9,541 nt of DNA, from the NCBI GenBank assembly GCA_033856335.1, contig JAWVFG010000002.1, forward strand, positions 1 through 9,541. The letters are read 5' to 3'. Both the position numbers and the translations under genes were made by a program. Source of the stretch: DASUPK01 sp033856335 (GTDB taxonomy: Bacteria; Actinomycetota; Thermoleophilia; Solirubrobacterales; 70-9). Shown here piece after piece: positions 1-6,749 of the stretch; within the stretch, counting starts at the first letter, position 1, and each line of letters opens with the position of its first letter. The notes beneath the pieces were generated by a model, which was given only the letters and a program-made list of their open reading frames with translations, ran no database searches and was not told the DNA's origin.

Positions 1-11
1 AAGTCCCCTCC

Positions 12-2450
12 GTGCTGCGAAAAGTTGGTATATCGATCGCGATGGTCGCCCTGGCGCTCGTCTTCGCCAGCGGCGCCGCTGCCGCCGAGCCGTCGTTCAG
101 CGCGCACGGGAGCGTGGAGCAGGTGTACGCGACGGGCCTGCCCGCGGGCGCCCAGACGTCGCTGCTCGACTCCGCCGGCCAGGTGGTCGTCACCAGGGCG
201 GCCAACGACCTGGGCGGGATCCTGTTCCGCAATGTGACGCCGGGCGACGGATACCAGGTGCGGCTCGACACGACCAACGAGACCTCGGGGCCGCTGACGG
301 TCCTGACGACCCAGTCGGCGCCGCCCTCGACCGACGTCTACAACCAGACCGTCCCGTCGGATGGCTACGGCTACATGAGCACCCGCGACGGCACCAAGCT
401 CGCGTACTCGGTGCATCCGCCGACGGACATCGCCAACACCCAGGGCGTCGACCCTCCACACAACCCGGCCGGCGACAGTGTGCCGTCTCCAACCCTGATC
501 GAGTACTCCGGCTACGGCTACGCGGACCCGGCCGGACCGCAGAGCGGCATTGCGGCCCTCGCCAACCTGATGGGGTTCACGGTCGTCGACGTCAACATGC
601 GCGGCACGGGCTGCTCGGGCGGGGCGTTTGACTTCTTCGAGCCGCTGCAGAGCCTCGACGGCTACGACATCACCGAGACGGTCGCCCGCCAGCCGTGGGT
701 CGCCCACAACAAGGTCGGGATGCTGGGCATCTCCTACGGCGGCATCAGCCAGCTGTTCACCGCCCAGACCCAGCCGCCCAGCCTGGCCGCGATCGCGCCG
801 CTATCGGTGATCGACCAGACGCAGACGACTCTCTACCCGGGCGGCATCCTCAACACGGGATTCGCCGTCGCCTGGGCCGAGGAGCGCCAGCACGACGCCA
901 TGCCGGCCGGTCCCGACAGCGGGCAGCCCTGGGCCTACCAGCGGATCCAGCAGGGTGACCAGACCTGTGCCGCCAACCAGGCGCTGCACCCGGAGGCGGC
1001 AGACCTGCTCGGCAAGATCCGCGCGAACGACCACTACGTGCCGGCGGTCGCCGACCCGCTGTCCCCGATCACGTTCGTCAACAAGATCAACGTGCCGGTC
1101 TTCATGGCCTGCCAGTTCACCGACGAGCAGACAGGCGGGCACTGCCCGACGCTCGCCGAGCACATGACCGGCACGGACAAGAAGTGGTTCACGTATACGA
1201 ACGGCACGCACGTCGACTCGCTGGATCCCGAGACCTACAACCGCTTATACGACTTCTTGGAGCTCTACGTCGCGAAGGAGGCGCCGATCACCAAATCGGC
1301 GTTAGTCCAGGCCAGTGCGCCGGTGGCGTTCCAGGCGATTTTCGGAATCAACGGGGCGATGACCCTGCCACCCGACCCGATCCAGCAACAGCCGACCTAT
1401 GACCTCGCGAAGGCGGCGTTCGAGGCGCAGAAGCCCATCCGCGTCATGTTCGACAACGGCGCGGGCAATTCAAATCCGGGCTGGCCCTACCCGGGCTTCG
1501 AGCAGTCGTTCTCGAGCTTCCCGATCCCCGGCACCACGGCTCGCTCCTGGTATCTCGCGCCCCACGGCGCCCTCGCCAACCAGCCCGGACAGGGCACCGC
1601 GGCGGACGCCTTCACCTGGGACGCCCATGCCCGGCCGCTGACCGACTTCACCGGCGACACGGCCTCTGGCCCGGGCGGCCTGTGGACCGCGACGCCGAAC
1701 TACCAGTGGGCCCAGGATCCCAGCGGCACCGCCGTTTCCTATGTGACCCCGCCGCTGAGCAGCGACGCGGCAGTGGTGGGCGCCGGTGCTGTGGACGTCT
1801 GGGTTCGCTCATCGACCCCGAACGTCGACCTGCAGGCGACGATCAGCGAGGTCCGGCCGGACGGCAAGGAGACGTTCGTGCAGAACGGCTGGGTGCGCGG
1901 CAACGAGCGCAAGCTCGATGCCGCCAAGAGCACGCCCCTCGAGCCCGTCCTCAGCCTCCGCGCGCAGGACGTCTCGCCGCTGCCTCCCAACAAGTTCGTG
2001 GAGGTCACGATCCCCCTCTACTACGAGGGGCACGTGTATCGCGCCGGCTCGCGCATCCGTGTGAAGATCTCCGCGCCCAACGGCGACCAGCCCATCTGGT
2101 CCTTCGGCGAGACGCAGCCAGCCGGGCAGGCGCAGGTTGCGATCGGCTATGGCCGAAAGACGCCATCCCGCCTCATCCTGCCGGCGGTGCCGGGAGTGAG
2201 CGCGACGACTGCCCTTCCACCATGTCCAGGCCTGCGCGGCGAGCCGTGCCGCGACTACCAGCCACTTGCGAACACTGCCGCCGCCGAGACCGTCCCCACT
2301 CCCAATCCCGGAGCCGGTTCAGGCGGCGTGAGCGGGTCGGCGACTTCCGGGCCCACAGGGCAGCGCGCCGCGGCGCAGAAGAAGTGCAAGCACAGGCGCG
2401 GCCGGGCCCGCCGGCACTGCAAGCAGCGGGCGAACAGGCTGCCGGCGTAG
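12..2450 (+). CDS. Secreted CocE/NonD-family (peptidase S15-like) serine hydrolase with cationic Cys-containing C-terminal tail
   Basis: An exported alpha/beta hydrolase of 812 residues, predicted to cleave ester or amide bonds outside the membrane; the substrate cannot be told from sequence. Residues 1-25 form a signal peptide (hydrophobic core IAMVALALVFA, likely cleavage near AAAA/EPS). Residues 26-115 look like a small beta-rich domain. The hydrolase begins near YMSTRDGTKLAY (121-132). The nucleophile lies in GISYGG (Ser241), with Asp371 in QFTDEQ and His400 in NGTHVD as the other triad members. Residues of about 505-725 fit the X-Pro peptidase C-terminal jelly roll (PF08530). A Ser/Gly/Pro linker leads to a tail, TGQRAAA then KKC...HC...RLPA, shared with the protein at 4629-5369. 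It is longer than a typical CocE (about 550-620) because of both ends. GTG at 12 gives a full signal peptide; ATG at 42 is possible but would lose its positive n-region. The true start could also lie left of the window. Confidence 0.9.
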   Translation: MLRKVGISIAMVALALVFASGAAAAEPSFSAHGSVEQVYATGLPAGAQTSLLDSAGQVVVTRAANDLGGILFRNVTPGDGYQVRLDTTNETSGPLTVLTTQSAPPSTDVYNQTVPSDGYGYMSTRDGTKLAYSVHPPTDIANTQGVDPPHNPAGDSVPSPTLIEYSGYGYADPAGPQSGIAALANLMGFTVVDVNMRGTGCSGGAFDFFEPLQSLDGYDITETVARQPWVAHNKVGMLGISYGGISQLFTAQTQPPSLAAIAPLSVIDQTQTTLYPGGILNTGFAVAWAEERQHDAMPAGPDSGQPWAYQRIQQGDQTCAANQALHPEAADLLGKIRANDHYVPAVADPLSPITFVNKINVPVFMACQFTDEQTGGHCPTLAEHMTGTDKKWFTYTNGTHVDSLDPETYNRLYDFLELYVAKEAPITKSALVQASAPVAFQAIFGINGAMTLPPDPIQQQPTYDLAKAAFEAQKPIRVMFDNGAGNSNPGWPYPGFEQSFSSFPIPGTTARSWYLAPHGALANQPGQGTAADAFTWDAHARPLTDFTGDTASGPGGLWTATPNYQWAQDPSGTAVSYVTPPLSSDAAVVGAGAVDVWVRSSTPNVDLQATISEVRPDGKETFVQNGWVRGNERKLDAAKSTPLEPVLSLRAQDVSPLPPNKFVEVTIPLYYEGHVYRAGSRIRVKISAPNGDQPIWSFGETQPAGQAQVAIGYGRKTPSRLILPAVPGVSATTALPPCPGLRGEPCRDYQPLANTAAAETVPTPNPGAGSGGVSGSATSGPTGQRAAAQKKCKHRRGRARRHCKQRANRLPA
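2355..2447 (+). other. C-terminal Cys/Lys/Arg tail of the hydrolase (copy 1)
   Basis: Codons 782-812 encode TGQRAAA, then KKC, ten mostly basic residues, a second Cys, and the ending C-x3-A-x-R-L-P-A. The tail at 5268-5366 has the same start and the same ending. The rest of the two proteins is unrelated, so this is a shared terminal module. Its function is unknown; it does not have the LPxTG, hydrophobic segment and basic end of a sortase substrate. Confidence 0.75.
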
Positions 2451-2454
2451 GCAG

Positions 2455-2883
2455 CTAGGCGCGGTCGCGGCCGCCGTAGGCGACCGCGCCCCAGGACGGC
2501 TCCGCGGAGAGCTCGATCAGCTCTGAGTCGCGGTCCGGCTGGACGTACCCGAAGGTCTGGGTCGACTCGTCGAAGACGATGTCGAGCTCACCCTCCTTGA
2601 CGCGCTGGTCGAGCCAGGCGCCGCGGAAGACGAGGCGGCGAAGCCAGTGGACGAGGCTCTTGTTGGACGGCCCGACGAGCTCGTCCCAGTTCTCGTTGAC
2701 GTGGCCGCCGAGGGGGGAGCAGGGCTCCCGGATCTCGCCGTTCACCGCCAGCTCGAGCAGGTCCTCCAGCTCGTGCTCGTCGAGGCCCTGCCGGACGAAG
2801 TCGAGCTTGACCGCGGCCTGCTCAACGCGCTGGGCGAAGTCCCGCTCGTTGAAGGAGAACCTGAGCTCCCCGTACTCGAGCAC
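2455..2883 (-). CDS. Hypothetical protein, unrecognised, acidic, about 142 residues
   Basis: I do not recognise this family. From GTG at 2883 it reads as 142 residues with no signal peptide or membrane segment. The first half is acidic and probably helical (ERDFAQRVEQAAVKLDF, then DEHELEDLLELAVNGE). The second half holds aromatic-rich beta-like stretches (LVHWLRRLVFRGAWLDQ, then TFGYVQPD), and it ends GGRDRA. The frame stays open to a TTG at 3006 (183 residues), but codons upstream of 2883 have visibly weaker third-position GC and no ribosome binding site precedes the TTG. GTG at 2931 is a further option. An AGAGGA lies about 25 bases before GTG 2883, too far to settle the start. Third-position GC over 2455-2883 is strong, which supports real coding on this strand. 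It converges on the hydrolase with a 4-base gap and lies downstream of tag on the same strand. Confidence 0.6.
   Translation of the reverse strand: MLEYGELRFSFNERDFAQRVEQAAVKLDFVRQGLDEHELEDLLELAVNGEIREPCSPLGGHVNENWDELVGPSNKSLVHWLRRLVFRGAWLDQRVKEGELDIVFDESTQTFGYVQPDRDSELIELSAEPSWGAVAYGGRDRA
2458..2490. terminator. Perfect 10-bp inverted repeat at convergent gene ends (possible terminator)
   Basis: GGCGCGGTCG at 2458-2467 is exactly reverse-complementary to CGACCGCGCC at 2481-2490, with a 13-base loop. It starts 8 bases after the hydrolase stop codon, so on the plus strand it sits where a terminator hairpin would. No T-tract follows, which would make it a tract-less stem of the kind proposed in high-GC actinobacteria. 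It overlaps the last codons of the minus-strand gene, whose own transcript would meet the stem just before its stop codon. Confidence 0.45.
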
Positions 2884-3036
2884 GTAGTCGGCGCCCGATT
2901 CGTAATTTCCTCTGCGTGCGGTCTCGTCCACGGCGTTGGAGCATCTTGGCGCATGAGCGTTGCCGTCGCCACTCTTTGGGCCTTCCTGAACGGCCGGTTG
3001 CAGCAAAAGGGAACCCAGGGTTGGCGTCGACGTTTG

Positions 3037-3615
3037 CTAGCGAAAAGCGCACCCGACCAGGTGGTCGTTCACGAGCCCGGCGGCCTGCATCGTGGCGTAG
3101 GCGGTGGTCGGGCCGACGAAGACGAAGCCGCGGCGCTTGAGCTCCTTCGCCATCGCGGTCGACTCCGGGGTGATCGATTCGATCTCGGCGCCTGTCTTCG
3201 GCGCCGGCCGCGCGTCGGGGTCCGGCGCGAAGCTCCAGACCAGCTCGTCGAGTGTCTCGCCGGCGGCGTGCAGCTCGCGTGCGGCGCGCGCGTTGGTGAT
3301 CGCCGCCTCGACCTTCTTGCGATTCCGGACGATGCCCTGATCGGAGAGCAGGCGGGCCACGTCCTTGTCGCCGTACTCGGCGACCCGCTCGATGTCGAAG
3401 CCGTCGAACGCGCTCCGGAAGTTCTCCCGCTTCCGCAGGATGGTCAGCCAGGAGAGCCCCGACTGGAATGCCTCGAGCGTCAGGCGCTCATAGAGCTTGG
3501 TCTCGCCATGCAGCGGCCGCCCCCATTCGGAGTCGTGGTAGTCGAGGTAGTCGGGGGTCCCGAGGGACCACCAGCAGCGTGGTTTGCCGTCCGGGCCTTT
3601 GCCGATCCCGGTCAT
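3037..3615 (-). CDS. tag: DNA-3-methyladenine glycosylase I
   Basis: A base-excision repair enzyme that removes 3-methyladenine from alkylated DNA, leaving an abasic site; cytoplasmic, 192 residues, normal length for the family. The zinc-snap ligands match E. coli Tag (Cys4, His17, His175, Cys179) with a constant 10-residue offset: Cys14 in PRCWW, His27 in YHDSEWG, His185 and Cys189 in NDHLVGC. The base-binding glutamate (E. coli Glu38) is Glu48 in LTLEAFQSGLSW. ILRKRENFRSAF and GIVRNRKKVEAAI are also family-typical. ATG at 3615 is chosen because the family's N-terminus begins shortly before the first zinc Cys. It overlaps the stop of the upstream globin gene (ATGA), so the two are probably co-transcribed and translationally coupled. 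Confidence 0.95.
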   Translation of the reverse strand: MTGIGKGPDGKPRCWWSLGTPDYLDYHDSEWGRPLHGETKLYERLTLEAFQSGLSWLTILRKRENFRSAFDGFDIERVAEYGDKDVARLLSDQGIVRNRKKVEAAITNARAARELHAAGETLDELVWSFAPDPDARPAPKTGAEIESITPESTAMAKELKRRGFVFVGPTTAYATMQAAGLVNDHLVGCAFR

Positions 3616-4088
3616 GGCTGATATGGCGGGGCCTCGCCCCAGCCCCACCTCGGCGTCGGGGCCTCCTCGGGGATGTCCTCGGCGCCGGGCTGCGAGTTGT
3701 GGAAGGCGAGCCGCGTTCCCCACTCGACGTACGCTATGAAGGCGGATCGGAACTCGGGGTCGTTGGGAAGGGCGGCGTCGTCCGCGGCCATGCTCATCAG
3801 TGTGGCGAACCGCAGGCGCTGCTCTGGGGTGATGGCGAGGTCGCGGTGCTTGCCCACCATCCTGTGGTAGCCGCCCAGCGTCTCCGTGTACTCGGCGGGG
3901 CCGCCGAAGACCTCGCACCACCAGAGCGTCACGTTGTGGCGATGCTCCCCGCTCACGCCTCCGGGGAAAAGCGGGGAGATCAGCTTGTCGCCCTCCACCC
4001 GGTCGTAGAAGGCATCGATCAGGCGCCCGAGTGCCTCGCTGCCCCCGGCCCAGTCGTAAAGCGTCCCTGGATCGCCCGATTCGGCCAC
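3612..4088 (-). CDS. Group II truncated haemoglobin (trHbO-like globin)
   Basis: A 2-on-2 haem globin of 158 residues; group II members bind O2, NO or peroxide, usually in oxidative or nitrosative stress. Visible landmarks are LYDWAGGSEALGRLIDAFYDRV (helices A and B, with Tyr28 as the B10 distal residue), LFPGG (Phe41 at CD1), FGGPAEYTE, and GYHRMVGKHRDLAIT, where His81 aligns with the proximal F8 His. YVEWGTRLA carries the helix-G Trp typical of groups II and III. After the globin core comes a 25-residue acidic, Pro/Trp-rich C-terminus. Start is GTG 4088, giving MAESGDPGTLYDWAGG; no clear Shine-Dalgarno is seen. Its TGA overlaps the ATG of tag. It diverges from the DUF192 gene across 46 bases, which must hold both promoters or allow leaderless starts. 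Confidence 0.9.
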   Translation of the reverse strand: MAESGDPGTLYDWAGGSEALGRLIDAFYDRVEGDKLISPLFPGGVSGEHRHNVTLWWCEVFGGPAEYTETLGGYHRMVGKHRDLAITPEQRLRFATLMSMAADDAALPNDPEFRSAFIAYVEWGTRLAFHNSQPGAEDIPEEAPTPRWGWGEAPPYQP

Positions 4089-4134
4089 CCCGTGAAACTA
4101 GCGATCCCGCTCAGCCGGCTGTGCCGCCTACTCC

Positions 4135-4461
4135 ATGGGGCCCGCTGCTTATGTGGGGGTGGAGACGCCGATCCGCTTTCGAGGGCTCGAGGGCACGGAG
4201 CTGCTCGGCTTCGAGGTCCCTGTCGCGACGACCCGGCTCAGCCGCCTGCTCGGCCTGGCTCTGCTGCGGCGGGAGCGCGCCGGCGCCGGGCTGCTGCTGC
4301 CGCGCTGCCGCAGCGTCCACACGTTCGGGATGCGGTTCCGGCTCGACGTGATCTTCCTCGACGCCGAGGGGCGCGTGGTCGATCTCCGACGATCAGTCCC
4401 GCCGTGTCGGGTCATACGCTGCCCGAGCGCGATGGCCGTGCTCGAGCTGCACTCCCCTTGA
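4135..4461 (+). CDS. DUF192 family protein
   Basis: A 108-residue protein of the DUF192 family (PF02643), small beta-barrel proteins of unproven function often found near export or envelope genes. The family signature is clear: VPVATTRLSRLLGLALL (28-44), then LLLPRCRSVHTFGM with Cys58, His62 and Met66, followed by RLDVIFLDAEGRVV and the end AMAVLELHSP. Most family members are exported or have an N-terminal anchor; this one has neither from ATG 4135, so it is read as cytoplasmic. No Shine-Dalgarno precedes 4135, and in-frame GTG codons at 4153 and 4159 are possible later starts. The gene diverges from the globin and is followed by 167 non-coding bases. Confidence 0.85.
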   Translation: MGPAAYVGVETPIRFRGLEGTELLGFEVPVATTRLSRLLGLALLRRERAGAGLLLPRCRSVHTFGMRFRLDVIFLDAEGRVVDLRRSVPPCRVIRCPSAMAVLELHSP

Positions 4462-4617
4462 GGGTCGCCGACTCCATAACCGGCAATTGTGGGGCACAAG
4501 CTGGAGAGCGGTCGCTGCGCCTCTAAAGCGTCCATCGAGAATCCCACGGCTTCCTCAAACGCGTTAGTGTCGGTCGAGTCCGAAGATTGTGTTTCTCGCG
4601 CGGGGGGCCGCGACAAC

Positions 4618-4626
4618 GGAAGGGAG
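4618..4626 (+). promoter_or_regulatory. Strong Shine-Dalgarno deciding the start at 4629
   Basis: GGAAGGGAG lies just before ATG 4629. The frame is open upstream to 4587, but this site and the signal peptide that directly follows ATG 4629 fix the start. I could not identify a convincing -35/-10 pair in the rest of the 4462-4628 gap. Confidence 0.8.
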
Positions 4627-4628
4627 CT

Positions 4629-5369
4629 ATGACCGGCACTTCTCGCCCGGCCCACCGCCGCCTGCGGGGCGCTGTCGCGCTCCTGGCAATCAGTGCCGGC
4701 CTGGTCAGCCTCTCATCGGTTTCATCTGCGCTCGCCTCGACCCAGATCGGCGCGACCTTCGTGCCCGTGGACGGCTACGGGGCGGGCACCTACCTGCAGT
4801 CCGTTACGCCGGCGGGGCAGTACAGCGCACCGACCTCGGGTGTCATCACCTCATGGAGTTACCAGGCGGACAGCACACACGCGCTCGCCATCAAGCTCAA
4901 GGTCGCTCGCTCTGCTGGCGGCAACGACTTCACCATCGTCGGCGAGAGCGCCCTCAAGAACCCGGTCCTAAACGTGCTCAACACCTATAACGTGAAGATC
5001 CCGGTTCATGCAGGCGACTTCCTCGGGCTCTACAACGACGCATCGAACGGATATCTGTCCCGAACGACGGCCGGCTATGGGTACCACTCGCTCTTGAGTA
5101 CAGATGCGCCGCCGGGTGATACCAGCACGTATATCGACAGCGCATCCGCGGACACTCAATTCGACGTCTCCGCCGCCTTGGAGCCCGACTGTGACGGAGA
5201 CGGCCTCGGCGACGAGACCCAGGACCCGGATACGTCCTCGTGCCACCCACCGCCTGCCTCTGCGCCGACCGGCCAGCGCGCGGCGGCCAAGAAGCACTGC
5301 AAGAAGAAGTTCCCGAAGGGCCCCAAGCGCGCGAAGTGCATCAAGAAGGCTAAGAGGCTCCCCGTCTGA
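4629..5369 (+). CDS. Secreted protein with Ca-loop segment and Cys/Lys/Arg tail, function unknown
   Basis: A 246-residue exported protein of unknown function. Residues 1-36 are a signal peptide (RRLRG n-region, core AVALLAISAGLVSL, cleavage likely at ALA/S). Residues 37-184 form an all-beta domain rich in Gly, Ser, Thr and Tyr (for instance VITSWSYQADSTHALAIKLK), with no catalytic motif I can name; a jelly-roll or lectin-like sandwich is possible. Then follows EPDCDGDGLGDETQDPD (185-201), which resembles thrombospondin type 3 calcium loops: Asp187, 189, 191 and 195 are spaced as ligands. A short Pro-rich linker leads to the terminal tail TGQRAAAKKHC...C...RLPV shared with the hydrolase at 12-2450. 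The start is ATG 4629, set by a strong ribosome binding site. The gene stands alone, 49 bases before the regulator at 5419. Confidence 0.85.
   Translation: MTGTSRPAHRRLRGAVALLAISAGLVSLSSVSSALASTQIGATFVPVDGYGAGTYLQSVTPAGQYSAPTSGVITSWSYQADSTHALAIKLKVARSAGGNDFTIVGESALKNPVLNVLNTYNVKIPVHAGDFLGLYNDASNGYLSRTTAGYGYHSLLSTDAPPGDTSTYIDSASADTQFDVSAALEPDCDGDGLGDETQDPDTSSCHPPPASAPTGQRAAAKKHCKKKFPKGPKRAKCIKKAKRLPV
5268..5366 (+). other. C-terminal Cys/Lys/Arg tail of the secreted protein (copy 2)
   Basis: Codons 214-246 encode TGQRAAAKKHC, twelve mostly basic residues, a second Cys, then C-x3-A-x-R-L-P-V at the very end. Compared with copy 1 (2355-2447) the start is the same apart from one residue, the spacing between the cysteines is 12 instead of 10, and the last nine residues have the same pattern. 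Confidence 0.75.
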
Positions 5370-5418
5370 GTACGGGTTCAGCGGGGGAGAGTGTGATTCA
5401 CGCCCGGCTTAAGGGGGC

Positions 5419-6123
5419 GTGCTTCCCAACGTTGAAGAGCTGGCGACAGTGGTGGTCTGCGAGGACGATGATCCGACTCGCGAGCTCCTCTGCGATCACC
5501 TGACCGCCGACCGCTACCGCGCCCTGCCGGCGCCCAGCGCCTCGGATGCGCTGCGTCTCTGTGGCTACAACCAACCGGACCTGATGCTGCTCGACCTAGG
5601 GCTGCCCGACGCATCGGGGATCGACGTGCTGCGCGAGATTCGCGCGGCGGGCGAGCGCTTCGATCCCGACCTGCCGGTGCTGGTGCTCTCCGGCCGCGCC
5701 AGCGAGGCCGACCGGCTGCGCGGTTTCGAGGCGGGCGCGGACGACTATCTGGCGAAGCCCTTCCACTACCCGGAGCTGCTCGCCCGGGTCGCCGCGGTCT
5801 TGCGTCGGAGGGCCGGGGCGCGTCGCGGCCCGATCCGGATCGGGGACCTGAGCGTCGATCCCGTCACGCGCCGCGTCGCGGTGGGCGAGCGCCAAGTGGA
5901 GCTCGCGAACAAGGAGTTCGCGCTGCTGCGGGCCCTCGCCGCTGAGCCGCGCCGGGTCTTCACCAAGGACGAGCTCCTCCGCGATGTCTGGGGCTTCCGG
6001 TCGAAGGGCCGGACCCGGACGCTCGACTCTCATGCCAGCAGGCTGCGGCGCAAGCTCGACCCGGAGGGAGCGCGGTACGTCTTCAACTGCTGGGGGGTCG
6101 GCTACAGGCTGCTGGACGGGTGA
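5419..6123 (+). CDS. OmpR/PhoB-type response regulator
   Basis: A two-component DNA-binding regulator of 234 residues. The receiver (about 10-128) has an intact phosphorylation site: acidic pocket Glu15/Asp16/Asp17 in VCEDDDP, phosphoacceptor Asp59 in LMLLDLGLPD, Ser91 in VLVLSGR and Lys113 in DDYLAKPF. The C-terminal winged helix (about 135-232) shows VELANKEFALLRAL, DELLRDVWGF, TLDSHASRLRRKL and the closing wing WGVGYRLL. GTG 5419 directly follows AAGGGGG with very short spacing; GTG at 5449 would cut into the first beta strand and is unlikely. Its TGA overlaps the GTG of the kinase at 6120 (GTGA), so the two are probably translated together and are the natural cognate pair. The pair is followed in the same way by the CpaB gene, its best candidate target or partner. 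Confidence 0.93.
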   Translation: MLPNVEELATVVVCEDDDPTRELLCDHLTADRYRALPAPSASDALRLCGYNQPDLMLLDLGLPDASGIDVLREIRAAGERFDPDLPVLVLSGRASEADRLRGFEAGADDYLAKPFHYPELLARVAAVLRRRAGARRGPIRIGDLSVDPVTRRVAVGERQVELANKEFALLRALAAEPRRVFTKDELLRDVWGFRSKGRTRTLDSHASRLRRKLDPEGARYVFNCWGVGYRLLDG

Positions 6124-6749
6124 TCACCCCAGCGCACAAGCGCGCGCTCAACCAGGCGCTGCACGAGCTCCGCCGCCCGCTTCAGGCCCTCGTCCTGCTG
6201 GAGGATGGCTCCGGCCAGCCGGCCGCGTCTCCGCCGGCGGCCAGCCGGCGAGGCCTGCTCGAGGTGGCCGCGAGCGCGCTCCAGGATCTGGACGGGGCCC
6301 TCAACGGTGGCGTGCCCTGCCGGCCCGAGCGACGGTTCTCCTGCCGTGAGATCGTGTTCGCCTGTCTGGAGCGCTGGCGCTCGGCAGCAGCGCGAGCCGG
6401 TGGCATCCGGGTCTACTGGGATGCCGGCCCGGCGCCGATCGAGGGGGACCCGGCGCGCCTGGCACAGGCGCTCGACAACCTGGTCGCGAACGCGCTGGAG
6501 CACGGTGGGCCTCCGGTAGTGGTGACCGGAGCCCGGGTCGCCGGTCGCATCCGGATCACGATCGCAAACGGCGCCGGCCAGCATGCACCCTCCGGCGCTC
6601 ACGACCCGAGGCGCGGGCATGGCACCCAGGTCGTCTCGGAGGTGGCGAGCGCCCACCGGGGCCGCTTCGCCCTCTGTCAGACCGGCCGCGGCTGCGTGGC
6701 GGCGCTGGAGCTTCCCCTGGCCGAGCCCGGTTACGCCCTGGCGGCGTGA
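6120..6749 (+). CDS. Small soluble histidine kinase-like protein (no sensor or membrane segment)
   Basis: A minimal kinase of 209 residues, predicted to phosphorylate the regulator encoded just before it. The N-terminus is directly the dimerisation helix: ALHELRRPLQAL with His15 in the HExxxP box. A Pro/Ala-rich break (residues 32-44) is followed by the second helix, then the ATPase domain with the N-box LDNLVANALEHG (118-129). A degenerate G1 follows (TIANGAGQ, where the usual Asp of DxGxG is missing), then GHGTQVVSEVASAHRG as G2. There is no signal peptide, membrane segment or PAS/GAF sensor, so the input must come from another protein or a cytosolic cue. The GTG start overlaps the regulator's stop, and the kinase's TGA overlaps the next GTG. 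It could instead act as a phosphatase or a weak kinase given the G1 change. Confidence 0.8.
   Translation: MITPAHKRALNQALHELRRPLQALVLLEDGSGQPAASPPAASRRGLLEVAASALQDLDGALNGGVPCRPERRFSCREIVFACLERWRSAAARAGGIRVYWDAGPAPIEGDPARLAQALDNLVANALEHGGPPVVVTGARVAGRIRITIANGAGQHAPSGAHDPRRGHGTQVVSEVASAHRGRFALCQTGRGCVAALELPLAEPGYALAA

Noticed and set aside
2355..2447. Sortase-type LPxTG signal at the hydrolase C-terminus
   Set aside because: The ending RLPA is not LPxTG and no hydrophobic segment is present.
1682..2458. A 258-codon frame inside the hydrolase
   Set aside because: It lies in another frame of the hydrolase C-terminal domain, is Arg-rich and low complexity, and has no recognisable motif.
2884..3006. 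N-terminal extension of the hypothetical gene to TTG 3006
   Set aside because: Lower third-position GC, no ribosome binding site and a rare start; kept only as an alternative.
3012..3022. AACCC-A-GGGTT inverted repeat after tag as a terminator
   Set aside because: The single-base loop is too small for a hairpin of five pairs to form as written, and the stem is short.
2647..3621. A 324-codon open frame on the plus strand across the hypothetical gene and tag
   Set aside because: It is antisense to tag, which has a full zinc-ligand and active-site match, and its composition (Ala, Arg, Gly, Val) is the usual shadow of high-GC coding on the other strand.
3468..4526. A 352-codon plus-strand frame over tag, globin and DUF192
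   Set aside because: It is antisense to two well-supported genes and out of frame with DUF192; its first part is an RGS-like simple repeat arising from codon composition.
5393..5401. GTGA-T-TCAC dyad before the response regulator, resembling half of a CRP site
   Set aside because: Only 9 bp, and the spacing does not match TGTGA-N6-TCACA; likely chance.
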